From contig CAVXVO010000006.1 of the NCBI GenBank assembly GCA_963765295.1, positions 248,001 through 312,000 of the forward strand: 64,000 nucleotides of DNA, in the 5' to 3' direction. The translations under genes were made by a program, and so were the position numbers. Positions within the stretch are counted from its first letter, which is position 1. Every line of letters starts with the position of its first letter. Under the pieces are notes generated by a model. That model saw nothing but the letters and a program-made list of their open reading frames with translations, did no database searches and had not been told where the DNA came from. Shown piece by piece: positions 42,639-50,404 of the stretch. This DNA is from PALSA-612 sp963765295 (lineage in GTDB: Bacteria > Actinomycetota > Thermoleophilia > Gaiellales > Gaiellaceae).

Positions 42639-45061
42639 GCGATCTCGCGCCCGAGGCGGAGCCCTTCGAGGGCGACGTCGAGATCCCGTCGGCGCTGCCC
42701 GTCCTCCCGCTCAAGGAGACGGTCGTCTTCCCGCAGTCGATGACGCCGCTCGCGATCGGCCAGGAACGCTCCGTGAAGCTGATCGACGACGTCGTCGCCG
42801 GCGACCGGATGCTCGCGCTCGTGACGACGCGCGACTCCGAGGTCGAGCTGGCGGGCTTCGACGACCTGTACGAGATCGGCACCGCCGGGCTCGTCCACCG
42901 CATGATCCGCATCCCGGACGGGACGCTCCGGATCCTCGTCCAGGGGCTCGCCCGCGTCCGCCTCGACCGGCGCGTCACGGACGACCCGTACCCGATCGGC
43001 GAGTTCGAGCAGCTTCCGGACATCGTCAAGGAGAGCCGCGAGGTCGAGGCGCTGACACGCACCGTGCAGAACCAGTTCGCCCGGGTCGTCGAGCTCGTCC
43101 CCACCCTTCCGGACGAGCTCCAGCTGGCGGCCGCCAACATCGACGATCCCGGCGTGCTCACGTACCTCGTCGTCTCGACGCTCCGGCTCAAGACCGAGGA
43201 GAAGCAGCGGCTGCTCGAGCTGGTCGACGTCGAGCAGCGGCTGCGCGCGACGGCCGCGATCCTGAGCCGCGAGCTCGAGGTGTTCGAGCTCGGCTCGAAG
43301 ATCCAGTCACAGGTCGAGTCGGAGATGGAGAAGACCCAGCGCGACTACTTCCTGCGCCAGCAGATGAAGGCGATCCAGGACGAGCTCGGCGAGGGCGACC
43401 CGGAGCAGGTCGAGCTCGAGGAGCTGCGCACGCGGATCGACGAGGCGAACCTGCCCGAGGAAGCGCTGAAGGCGGCGAACCGAGAGCTGTCCCGGCTCGA
43501 GAAGCTGCCCGCGGCGGCGGCGGAGTACGGCGTCATCCGCACGTACCTCGACTGGATCCTCTCGCTGCCGTGGAACGAGACGACGCCGGACAACCTCGAC
43601 CTCGAGCAGGCCCGGAAGGTCCTCGACGCCGACCACTACGACCTCGAGAAGATCAAGGAGCGGATCCTCGAGTCGCTCGCCGTCGGCAAGCTCAAGGGCG
43701 ACGTCTCCGGGCAGATCCTCTGCTTCGTCGGCCCGCCCGGTGTCGGCAAGACCTCGCTCGGCCACTCGATCGCGACCGCGCTCGGCCGCAAGTTCGTCCG
43801 GATCTCGGTCGGCGGCGTCCGCGACGAGTCCGAGCTCCGCGGCCACCGCCGCACGTACATCGGGGCGATGCCCGGAACGGTCGTGCGCGCTCTCCGCGAC
43901 GCCGAGTCGAGAAATCCGGTGTTCATGATCGACGAGATCGACAAGATGGGCGCGGACTGGCGCGGCGACCCGGCCAGCGCAATGCTGGAGATCCTCGACC
44001 CGGCGCAGAACGCGAGCTTCCGCGACCACTACCTCGACCTGCCGTTCGACCTCTCGAAGGTCCTGTTCGTCTGCACGGCCAACCAGCTCGAGACGATCCC
44101 GGGGCCGCTCGTCGACCGGATGGACGTGATCCAGCTCACGGGCTACACGGAGGACGAGAAGCTCGAGATCGGCAAGCGCTACCTCGTGCCGAAGCAGCTC
44201 GAGGCGCACGGGCTCGACCCCGCCAGGATCGAAGTCGACGACACGGCGCTACGGATGATCATCCGCGAGTACACGCGCGAGGCCGGCGTCCGCGGCCTCG
44301 AGCGGCGAATCGCCGACCTCTGCCGCAAGGCGGCGCGCAAGGTCGCGGACGGTTACAACCGCAAGTTCCGGGTCGACGAGAAGCGCGCCCGCGAATGGCT
44401 CGGCCCGCGCCGTTTCGCCGGCGAGGTCCGCAAGCGGACGTCCGATCCTGGTGTTGCGACGGGCCTCGCCGTCACGGCCGTCGGCGGCGACATCCTCTTC
44501 ATCGAGGCGACGGCGTACCCGGGCAACGGCAAGCTGATGGTCACGGGCCAGCTCGGCGAGGTGATGCAGGAGTCGGCGCACGCGGCGCTCTCGTGGGTGC
44601 GCAGCCACGCAGAGCGGCTCGGCGTCGAGCCGGAGTGGTTCTCCGACCATGACGTGCACATCCACGTCCCGGCCGGCGCGGTCCCGAAGGACGGGCCGTC
44701 GGCGGGGATCACGATCGCCACGGCGCTCGTCTCGCTGGCCCGCGGCAAGCCGGTGTCGAGCGACGTCGCGATGACCGGCGAGATCACGCTCACGGGGCAG
44801 GTGCTGCAGATCGGCGGCGTCCGCGACAAGGTGCTCGCAGCGCAGCGCGCCGGCGTGCACAAGATCATCCTCCCACGGGAGAACGAGCCAGACCTCGCGG
44901 AGCTGCCGCCGCAGGCGCGCGAGCAGCTTCAGTTCGTCCTCGCGGACACGATCGAAGACGTGCTCGGCGAGGCGTTCGACGCCGACGGCGACGGCACGAA
45001 GCCGCCGCGTGCCGTCGCCAACGGGCGCGCGAAGCCGAAGCCGAAGACGACGAGCCGCTAG
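42635..45061 (+). CDS. lon: Lon ATP-dependent protease
   Basis: An 808-residue LonA protease. The N-terminal LAN substrate domain starts ALPVLPLKETVVFPQSMTPL. The AAA+ module has Walker A GPPGVGKTSLGHSI near residue 366, Walker B VFMIDEIDKMG and sensor FVCTANQLETIPGPL. The proteolytic domain has GPSAGITIATALVSL with the catalytic Ser near 689 and the Lys in GGVRDKVLAAQRAG. A short basic tail (GRAKPKPKTTSR) extends the C-terminus. It unfolds and degrades damaged and regulatory proteins in the cytoplasm. The GTG overlaps the hsp20 stop, and the stop shares CTAG with a convergent lipoprotein gene. Confidence 0.96.
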   Translation: MSDLAPEAEPFEGDVEIPSALPVLPLKETVVFPQSMTPLAIGQERSVKLIDDVVAGDRMLALVTTRDSEVELAGFDDLYEIGTAGLVHRMIRIPDGTLRILVQGLARVRLDRRVTDDPYPIGEFEQLPDIVKESREVEALTRTVQNQFARVVELVPTLPDELQLAAANIDDPGVLTYLVVSTLRLKTEEKQRLLELVDVEQRLRATAAILSRELEVFELGSKIQSQVESEMEKTQRDYFLRQQMKAIQDELGEGDPEQVELEELRTRIDEANLPEEALKAANRELSRLEKLPAAAAEYGVIRTYLDWILSLPWNETTPDNLDLEQARKVLDADHYDLEKIKERILESLAVGKLKGDVSGQILCFVGPPGVGKTSLGHSIATALGRKFVRISVGGVRDESELRGHRRTYIGAMPGTVVRALRDAESRNPVFMIDEIDKMGADWRGDPASAMLEILDPAQNASFRDHYLDLPFDLSKVLFVCTANQLETIPGPLVDRMDVIQLTGYTEDEKLEIGKRYLVPKQLEAHGLDPARIEVDDTALRMIIREYTREAGVRGLERRIADLCRKAARKVADGYNRKFRVDEKRAREWLGPRRFAGEVRKRTSDPGVATGLAVTAVGGDILFIEATAYPGNGKLMVTGQLGEVMQESAHAALSWVRSHAERLGVEPEWFSDHDVHIHVPAGAVPKDGPSAGITIATALVSLARGKPVSSDVAMTGEITLTGQVLQIGGVRDKVLAAQRAGVHKIILPRENEPDLAELPPQAREQLQFVLADTIEDVLGEAFDADGDGTKPPRAVANGRAKPKPKTTSR

Positions 45062-45567
45062 CTCGGCCGGAACGTCGTCTCGAGCTGACCGCAGGCGGAA
45101 GGCTCACCGCCGGTCCAGCGGCACAGGAGCTGGAGCTCGGTCTTTCCGCGCAGGACGAACGTGATCCGCTGGTGGAAGTCGTGACCGCCGCTCCGGTAGC
45201 CGAGCTCGTACTGCCGCGCCTTGATGCCTGCGAGCGTCACGGTCGCGGCTTTCGTCACCGTGCCGCCGAGCCTCGTCGCAAGCTGCTTTGCGTCCCCGTC
45301 CAGCTCACGGGTCGCCGCCGCGAACAGCGACGGCTTGTACGGGTGCAGAAGCGGGAACGTGGTGACGGAGACGAGCTCGTTCGAAACCGGCTTCGGCGAG
45401 GCCTGGACCTGACTGTCGCGCCGCCGCACGTGCCACGCGTAGGGCGCCTGGAACAGGAACCCGGTCCCGCGGACCGTCTGCGAAGACGGGTGGCTCGACC
45501 CGCCGCCGCACGCGGCGAGCGCCGTGACCGCGAGGACGCATGTTCCGGCGGCAAAAAGGGAACGCAT
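45058..45567 (-). CDS. Putative lipoprotein
   Basis: A 169-residue protein with a lipoprotein signal: MRSLFAAGTCVLAVTALAACGGGSS, where LAAC is the lipobox and the Cys is the acylation site. The remainder (FLFQAPYAWHVRRRDSQVQ, GIKARQYELGYRSGG, TELQLLCRWTGGEPSACGQ) has the look of a small soluble domain, possibly PsbP/Mog1-like, with two cysteines. It would be anchored outside the membrane. Function unknown. The ATG at 45567 is 7 nt after a GAGTGT -10 variant that overlaps the divergent promoter. Confidence 0.78.
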   Translation of the reverse strand: MRSLFAAGTCVLAVTALAACGGGSSHPSSQTVRGTGFLFQAPYAWHVRRRDSQVQASPKPVSNELVSVTTFPLLHPYKPSLFAAATRELDGDAKQLATRLGGTVTKAATVTLAGIKARQYELGYRSGGHDFHQRITFVLRGKTELQLLCRWTGGEPSACGQLETTFRPS

Positions 45568-45573
45568 CAGGGG

Positions 45574-45580
45574 TACACTC
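45574..45580. promoter_or_regulatory. Overlapping divergent -10 boxes (lipoprotein / membrane protein)
   Basis: TACACT (plus, 45574-45579) and GAGTGT (minus, 45580-45575) overlap with a one-base offset. The minus box is 7 nt from the ATG at 45567. The plus transcript would have a leader of about 24 nt containing AAAGGA before the ATG at 45609. Confidence 0.4.
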
Positions 45581-45608
45581 GAATCAGGCGACGAAAGGAA
45601 CTGTAGTC

Positions 45609-46037
45609 ATGGCAGCCACGAAGGACAGAGTCAAGTACGCCGCCGGCACCGCCAGGCCCTACGTCCAGCGCGCGTTGACGGACGACGAGTTTCGCCAGAA
45701 CCTGCGCGACGCGTTCGCCGCAGCGCGGGCGATCTACGAGGGCCTGGGTGGGCAGCGGGGCATCACGTCGGTCGCATCGCGGGTCGCCGGCGACGAGGAG
45801 ATTCACGCCAACCTGCGCCGCGCGATCGGTGAGCTCCGCCAGGCGGCGGACCGGATCCAGGAGCGCGAGCGGCCGAAGTCGCACGGCTTCCGCAACATCG
45901 TCATGCTCGCCACCGGGATCGCGATCGGGATCTTCTTCAACCCGTTCACGGGCCGACCGACACGGCGCTGGGTCAAGAGCAAGGTGACGAGCTCGGGCGA
46001 CGTCGTGCAGGCATCGCCGAACGGCTCGTCGGGCTGA
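45609..46037 (+). CDS. Hypothetical membrane-associated protein (YtxH-like character)
   Basis: A 142-residue protein. The first 90 residues are an alanine- and charge-rich helix (KYAAGTARPYVQRALTDDEF, ANLRRAIGELRQAADRI). This is followed by one hydrophobic segment (NIVMLATGIAIGIFFNPF) and a basic tail GRPTRRWVKSK. This order is seen in small single-span proteins related to YtxH. No enzymatic motif. AAAGGA upstream of the ATG at 45609 serves as ribosome binding site. Confidence 0.7.
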   Translation: MAATKDRVKYAAGTARPYVQRALTDDEFRQNLRDAFAAARAIYEGLGGQRGITSVASRVAGDEEIHANLRRAIGELRQAADRIQERERPKSHGFRNIVMLATGIAIGIFFNPFTGRPTRRWVKSKVTSSGDVVQASPNGSSG

Positions 46038-46056
46038 CGCCGAAGCTGACGCCCGC

Positions 46057-47529
46057 CTAGCGTCTGGTCTCGCTCCGCCGCGGAGCGTGCCTTGCGCCTC
46101 CGGAGAGGAGCGCCTCGCCGGGCTGCGGCTCGATCGCGCGCTGCAGCGTCGCCGGGTCGAGGCCGCTCGCGGTCGAGATGTCGCTGCTCTGCAGGAGGAT
46201 CGCCCCGGCCTGCGGCACCAGGCTGTGCAGCGGCTGCGGCGCCCAGGCGACGCCGGCCGGGAAGCTGACAGTCTGCAGGTGCCGCCACGCGTCGAGGTAC
46301 GGCGTCGGGTCGACGGCGCCGTCGTAGCCGAGGAAGAGCAGCGAGGCCGGATGCACCTCGAAGTGCAGGTGGTAGGGGCCTCCTGCGGCGTCACCCGTGT
46401 TCCCCACGAAGCCGAGGACGTCCCCGGCGTGCACGTGCGTCCCGTTGCGAGCGAGCGGCGTGTAGGCGGACAGGTGTGCGTAGTAGTACTGGTTGCCGGC
46501 CCTGTCCTGGAGCCAGAGCCGGTTGCCGCCGACCGGGTTCGGTCCGACCGAGAAGACCACGCCGTCGGCGACCGCGAGGAGAGGCGCCCCGAGCGGTGCG
46601 AAGATGTCGTCGCCGTGATGCCAGCCGCCGGGGACGTCGCTTCGCGGCGCGCCGAACGTGTCCCCGTACCCCGACGGCCCGTAGACGGGGAACACGTACC
46701 CCTGCGAGGTGATCGAGTGCTGGAGCGGCGGCGGGATCGCGAGCACGGGGAAGAGACCGAGGTCGTTCAACACGTTCGACGGGGCGGCCGGCACCGTCCC
46801 CGGCGCGGGGGCGGCGGGCGGCGCTGCGGCCGGCAGGGAGCTCACCGGTGGGGGCGGCGTGACCGACGGCGACGGGGGAATCGAGGCGAGCGCGTCCGCG
46901 TAGCCGATGAGGATGCGTGTACCTGCCGGCAGGCCACCGTGGGCTGCGTCGATCCAGATGTCGATTCCGGTCAGCCAGACGTGGTACGTCGGAGTCTGGG
47001 CACTCTTGCCGCCGCTCTGCTCCTCTTCGAGCACGTAGGCGTGCCCCCAGTCGCCGAGCTCGACCCGAGCGTGCGGCGTCACGGTCACCGGCTGCCCGAG
47101 GACGGACAGGTTGGTCACGGAGGAGCCGTCGAAGTCCGCCGAGCCTTGACCGCCTGCCAGTGACGCGCCGGCACGCGCGACGACGGCGTCGGCGGTGATC
47201 TCGCCGCCGAAGAGAGACAGTCCAGTCAGGTCGGCGCCCGCCTTGACGGTCGCTCCGTTCACTGAAGTGCGGCCGGTCAACGTGGCCGCCTGCAGGATCG
47301 AGCCGTCGGCGGGGTAGGAGAAGGCGCCGTCCGCGCTGGTTGTCCACGGCGGGGTGGCGTGCTGGCCCGCCAGCACCGGGATCTGCCCCGGCAGCTGGAT
47401 CTGGACTCCGTACTCGGAGGCGGTGGGCGAGGGCTGCGTGGCGGGGCGTCCCGGACCGGCCAGCGACCCGACGATCACCGCTGAAAGGACGATCGGCAGG
47501 ACGAACCCGATGGAGCGCCGCCGAGCCAC
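46057..47529 (-). CDS. Secreted M23-family peptidase (LytM-like)
   Basis: A 490-residue exported zinc endopeptidase. After a hydrophobic signal (GFVLPIVLSAVIVGSLAG), the N-terminal 200 residues form a beta-rich region (SEYGVQIQLPGQIPVLAGQ, TLTGRTSVNGATVKAGADL) resembling the choice-of-anchor P type. A proline-rich linker leads to the peptidase domain: GWHHGDDIFAPLG near 304 (H and D ligands) and GGPYHLHFEVHPASL near 385 (HxH). It would cut peptidoglycan cross-links or tether a partner. The GTG at 47529 is 8 nt after a GATACT -10 box. Confidence 0.87.
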   Translation of the reverse strand: MARRRSIGFVLPIVLSAVIVGSLAGPGRPATQPSPTASEYGVQIQLPGQIPVLAGQHATPPWTTSADGAFSYPADGSILQAATLTGRTSVNGATVKAGADLTGLSLFGGEITADAVVARAGASLAGGQGSADFDGSSVTNLSVLGQPVTVTPHARVELGDWGHAYVLEEEQSGGKSAQTPTYHVWLTGIDIWIDAAHGGLPAGTRILIGYADALASIPPSPSVTPPPPVSSLPAAAPPAAPAPGTVPAAPSNVLNDLGLFPVLAIPPPLQHSITSQGYVFPVYGPSGYGDTFGAPRSDVPGGWHHGDDIFAPLGAPLLAVADGVVFSVGPNPVGGNRLWLQDRAGNQYYYAHLSAYTPLARNGTHVHAGDVLGFVGNTGDAAGGPYHLHFEVHPASLLFLGYDGAVDPTPYLDAWRHLQTVSFPAGVAWAPQPLHSLVPQAGAILLQSSDISTASGLDPATLQRAIEPQPGEALLSGGARHAPRRSETRR

Positions 47530-47537
47530 CGCGACCT

Positions 47538-47543
47538 AGTATC
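47538..47543 (-). promoter_or_regulatory. -10 box of the M23 peptidase gene
   Basis: GATACT on the minus strand, 8 nt before the GTG at 47529. Confidence 0.35.
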
Positions 47544-47576
47544 GCAAGCGAGCGCGCTGGCCCGCCTGCGGCGCGG

Positions 47577-47975
47577 TCATTCGCGCTTCCACGCCCGCCA
47601 CGCGAGTTGCGCTGCCGTCAACACCAGCAGCGCGCCGAACAGGCGACGGAGGACGGCTCCCGGCAGCGACTCGGCGAGTAGGCCGCCGGCGATCACTCCG
47701 CCGATCCCGGCGAGCCCGAGCGCGAGCGACGCGTTCCAGCGGACGTTGCCGTACCGCGCCTGCCGCCACGTCCCGACGGCGACGGTCGGCAGGATCGCGA
47801 GCAGCGAGGTCGCCTGCGCCTGATGCTGCTCGAGACCGAGCACGAGAGTCAGCGCGGGCACGAAGAGGATGCCGCCGCCGACCCCGAACAGGCCGGCGAG
47901 GACGCCGGCGGCGAGACCGACCACGATCGCGATCGCCAGGTGGGAGGTGGTGACGCCGAGCACCAAGCCCATCAC
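47577..47975 (-). CDS. TSUP (TauE/SafE) half-transporter, second half
   Basis: A 132-residue membrane protein with about four hydrophobic segments. It carries the TSUP signature GVLAGLFGVGGGILFVPALT, followed by QATSLLAILPTVAVGTWRQ. Full-length TSUP transporters are about 250 residues with two such repeats; this protein holds only one. It begins with a GTG at 47975 overlapping the stop of an equally short TSUP gene. The two would together make one transporter, perhaps for sulfite, sulfonate or another small anion. An ATG at 47972 is an alternative start. Confidence 0.8.
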   Translation of the reverse strand: MMGLVLGVTTSHLAIAIVVGLAAGVLAGLFGVGGGILFVPALTLVLGLEQHQAQATSLLAILPTVAVGTWRQARYGNVRWNASLALGLAGIGGVIAGGLLAESLPGAVLRRLFGALLVLTAAQLAWRAWKRE

Positions 47976-48319
47976 ACGAACAACCGGATCCCGACCCCGA
48001 AAAGGAGCGCCGAGAACGCGAGCGTCAGCGTCCTGTTGGCAAGACGTTGCTGGACGGACGTCCCGATCAGCGCCCCGGCCGCCGCCGGAAGACCCAGCAC
48101 GAGTGCGTCGACCGGCTGCAGATCGCCGTGAATGCCGTAGAAGACGACGCCCTCGAGCGCGATCAGGCCGATGGCGGCGAGCGAGGTCGCCATCGCGTTC
48201 CGGGCGGCGAAGGCGGCGACGCCGATCAGGAGCGGCACCATCACGATTCCGCCCCCGACCCCGAACAATGCCCCGAAGAACCCCGCGGCCAGGCCGATCG
48301 CGACGAGGCGAACCTGCAC
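47972..48319 (-). CDS. TSUP (TauE/SafE) half-transporter, first half
   Basis: A 115-residue membrane protein with four hydrophobic segments and the signature GFFGALFGVGGGIVMVPLLI, then AMATSLAAIGLIALEGVVF. It is half the usual TSUP length. The partner half is encoded by the next, overlapping gene. The GTG at 48319 is 6 nt after a TAGAAT -10 box that overlaps the divergent box for the Nudix gene. I do not see a frameshift that would merge the two halves. Confidence 0.8.
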   Translation of the reverse strand: MQVRLVAIGLAAGFFGALFGVGGGIVMVPLLIGVAAFAARNAMATSLAAIGLIALEGVVFYGIHGDLQPVDALVLGLPAAAGALIGTSVQQRLANRTLTLAFSALLFGVGIRLFV

Positions 48320-48324
48320 CGGCC

Positions 48325-48331
48325 TATTCTA
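48325..48331. promoter_or_regulatory. Overlapping divergent -10 boxes (TSUP / Nudix)
   Basis: TATTCTA holds TATTCT (plus) and TAGAAT (minus), offset by one base. The minus box is 6 nt from the GTG at 48319. The plus box is 6 nt from a GTG at 48337 that opens a 10-codon frame ending TGA at 48369, just before the Nudix ATG at 48375. Confidence 0.5.
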
Positions 48332-48374
48332 GGAGCGTGCTCGCCGGCACTCTCCTCGGGCGGCTCTGACGGAC

Positions 48375-48932
48375 ATGCACGTCGACGAGGCCGTGCTGAA
48401 ACACGTGCGGGAGCGCTTCGGGAAACCGGCAGTGCTCACCTGGGACGGCGAGGTCAGCGACCGGGAGTGGGCGATGATCACCTACAACCCCGAACGCCGC
48501 CACGACGTGACGCTGTTCGTCGCGAACGGCGACCGGCTGGCGCTGATCCGCAAGCCGCACTTTCCCGAGGGCATCTGGCGGACACCCGGCGGCGGCATCA
48601 AGCCCGGAGAGGACTTCGTCGCCGGCGTTCTCCGCGAAGCGCGGGAGGAGCTCGGCGTCGAGGTCGAGCCGTCGCGCTACCTCGTCGACGCGAGAGCCGT
48701 GTTCCGCTTCGCCGACCAGTCCGTTCCCTGGCACACGCACGTGCTCTCCGCCACCACGCTCGACGGGGACCTGACCCCCCTGGACACGGACGAGATCGCC
48801 GAGGCCCGTTGGGGCACCGCCGCCGAGCTCGCGGGTCCGATCCGCGAACGGCTCCTCTCCACCGGCCGCGCCCTCTGGCGCTACCGCGTGGCCCTGCACG
48901 ACGCCGCCCTGGCCGAGCTCGCGAGGCTTTAA
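48375..48932 (+). CDS. Nudix hydrolase
   Basis: A 185-residue pyrophosphohydrolase. The Nudix box GGGIKPGEDFVAGVLREARE followed by ELGV matches GX5EX7REUXEEXGU exactly. Strands around it (VTLFVANGDRLALIRKPHF, IWRTPG, WHTHVLSATTLDGD) are typical of the fold. Likely substrates are nucleoside diphosphate derivatives or nucleotide-sugars. The promoter at 48325 would give a leader of about 38 nt, possibly carrying a 10-codon frame. The gene is followed by a perfect G/C palindrome. Confidence 0.88.
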   Translation: MHVDEAVLKHVRERFGKPAVLTWDGEVSDREWAMITYNPERRHDVTLFVANGDRLALIRKPHFPEGIWRTPGGGIKPGEDFVAGVLREAREELGVEVEPSRYLVDARAVFRFADQSVPWHTHVLSATTLDGDLTPLDTDEIAEARWGTAAELAGPIRERLLSTGRALWRYRVALHDAALAELARL

Positions 48933-48967
48933 CGGCCACGACTGGTCCGGGCGCGGCCGAAACCGCA

Positions 48968-48989
48968 CCCCTCCCCTCGAGGGGAGGGG
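48968..48989. terminator. 22-bp perfect palindrome after the Nudix gene
   Basis: CCCCTCCCCTC directly followed by its reverse complement GAGGGGAGGGG. It lies about 35 bp after the Nudix stop in a convergent intergenic region, so it can terminate from either side. It is also the first part of the composite element at 48968-49072. Confidence 0.6.
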
Positions 48990-49072
48990 CACGCCCCTCC
49001 ACCCACCACCCGCATGGATCCTAGCCCCTGCCGGGGGCGCGAACGTGCCGCGAGTGTGACGATTTCGTGCCG
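48968..49072 (+). repeat. Composite intergenic element, copy 1
   Basis: Hairpin (48968-48989), the 15-mer CCACCCACCACCCGC (48999-49013), a 40-nt spacer, then GTGTGAC-N5-CGTGCCG (49054-49072). The same order recurs at 58890-58992. It is preceded here by CGGCCGAAACCG and there by CGGCCGAACCGG. Confidence 0.5.
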
Positions 49073-49103
49073 ATTCGGCGCTACTGCCCGGCACGCGGCG
49101 GAG

Positions 49104-50404
49104 TCAGAGCGCCGCGGCCTCTCGGCGCAGGACGTCCCACGCCCGGCGCACGTCCGCCTCGGTCGTCCGCGCGTTGCCGATCGCCAGGCGGAGCACGTAG
49201 CGGCCGTGGAGCTTCGTCTGCGAGATGAAGATCTCGCCGCTCGCGTTGACCGCCTCGAGCAGGCGCTCGTTGTCCTCGTCCGCGCAGTCGCGGCGGAAGC
49301 ACACCACCGAGAACGGCCGGGCGGTGCAGAGCTCCCAGCCGGGCTCGTCGCGCACCCATCCCTCGAACAGCTCCGCCAGGCGGACGTGCTCCCGGATCAT
49401 GGCCTGAAGGCCCGAGCGTCCGAAGCAGCGCAGCACAGCCCACAGGCGCAGCGCCCGAAAAGGCCTGCCCAGCGGGATGCTGACCTCGCTGAGGCTGACG
49501 ACGTCCTCGGCCACGCGCAGGTAGTCCGGGACGAGGCCGAAGGCCCGGCGAAAGTCCTCGACGCGGGAGGTCCAGAGACACGAGCAGCCCATGCCGGTGA
49601 GCATCCACTTGTGCGGGTTGACCACGAGGGAGTCGGCACGCTCGATCCCGGCCGCCGAGGCACGGAGCTCGGGACAGACCCAGGCCGAGCCCGCGTAGGC
49701 CGCATCGACGTGGAGCCAGACGTCGCCGGCGCGGTCGGCAATCGTCGGCGATCGGGTCGGACGAGGTGGTCGACGTCGTCCCCACCGTCGCGACGACGGC
49801 GCAGGCACCGTCGAGGTCGAGGAGGTCCGGGCGAATGCGAAACGCGTCGTCGACGGGGATACGGCGCACCTCGAGCCCGAGGACGTGCGCCGCCTTGTCG
49901 ATCGACGAGTGCGTCTGCTCGGAGCAGACGACGACCCGCCTGTCCGGCAGCGCCGTCCGCGCAGCCGCGAGCGCGGTCAGCGTCGCGATCGACGCCGTGT
50001 CCTCGATCTGGCCGTGCCAGGTCGCGGGCAGACCGAGGAGCTGCGCGAGCCAGCCCATGACGTGCTCCTCCAGCTCCGCCAGCGCCGGGCCCGTCCGCCA
50101 GAGGATGCCGACCTGGTTGAGCGTGGCCGTGAGCAACTCGGCCAGGATCGCCGGCTCGGAGCCCGTGTTCGGGAAGTAGGCGAAGAACCTCGGGTGCTGC
50201 CAGTGCGTCGTCGCGGGCAGGATGCAGCCGGTCCATGTCCTCGAGCAGCGCCGAGAACGGCTCCGGGTCGTCCGGCGGCCCGGCCGGCAGCCGCTCGCGC
50301 AACCAGCCCGGCTCGACCTGAGCCAGGACCGGGTACTCCCCGACGTGCTCGAGATAGCGCGCCGCCCACTCGACCGCCGCCTGGGCGTCATCACGGAAGG
50401 TCAT
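49104..50404 (-). CDS. Pyridoxal phosphate-dependent decarboxylase (group II), interrupted by two +1 frameshifts
   Basis: An aromatic-L-amino-acid or glutamate decarboxylase-type enzyme. Three frames contribute: FRDDAQAAVEWAARYLEHVG; then HWQHPRFFAYFPNTGSEPA, CSEQTHSSIDKAAHVLGL and VVATVGTTSTTSSDPIA; then VWLHVDAAYAGSAWVCPE and VVNPHKWMLTG with the PLP lysine. Removing one base near 50224 (CTGCATCC to CTGATCC) and one near 49745 (GCCGACGATT to GCCGCGATT) gives a continuous 432-residue protein of normal length. It makes an amine from an amino acid; the substrate is not evident. The ATG at 50404 overlaps the polX stop by 4 bp. Confidence 0.83.

Noticed and set aside
647..50224. Programmed +1 frameshifting as the explanation of the interrupted genes
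   Set aside because: No shared slippery sequence or stop-codon context links all sites, and the genes are unrelated housekeeping and catabolic enzymes. Sequence error is simpler.
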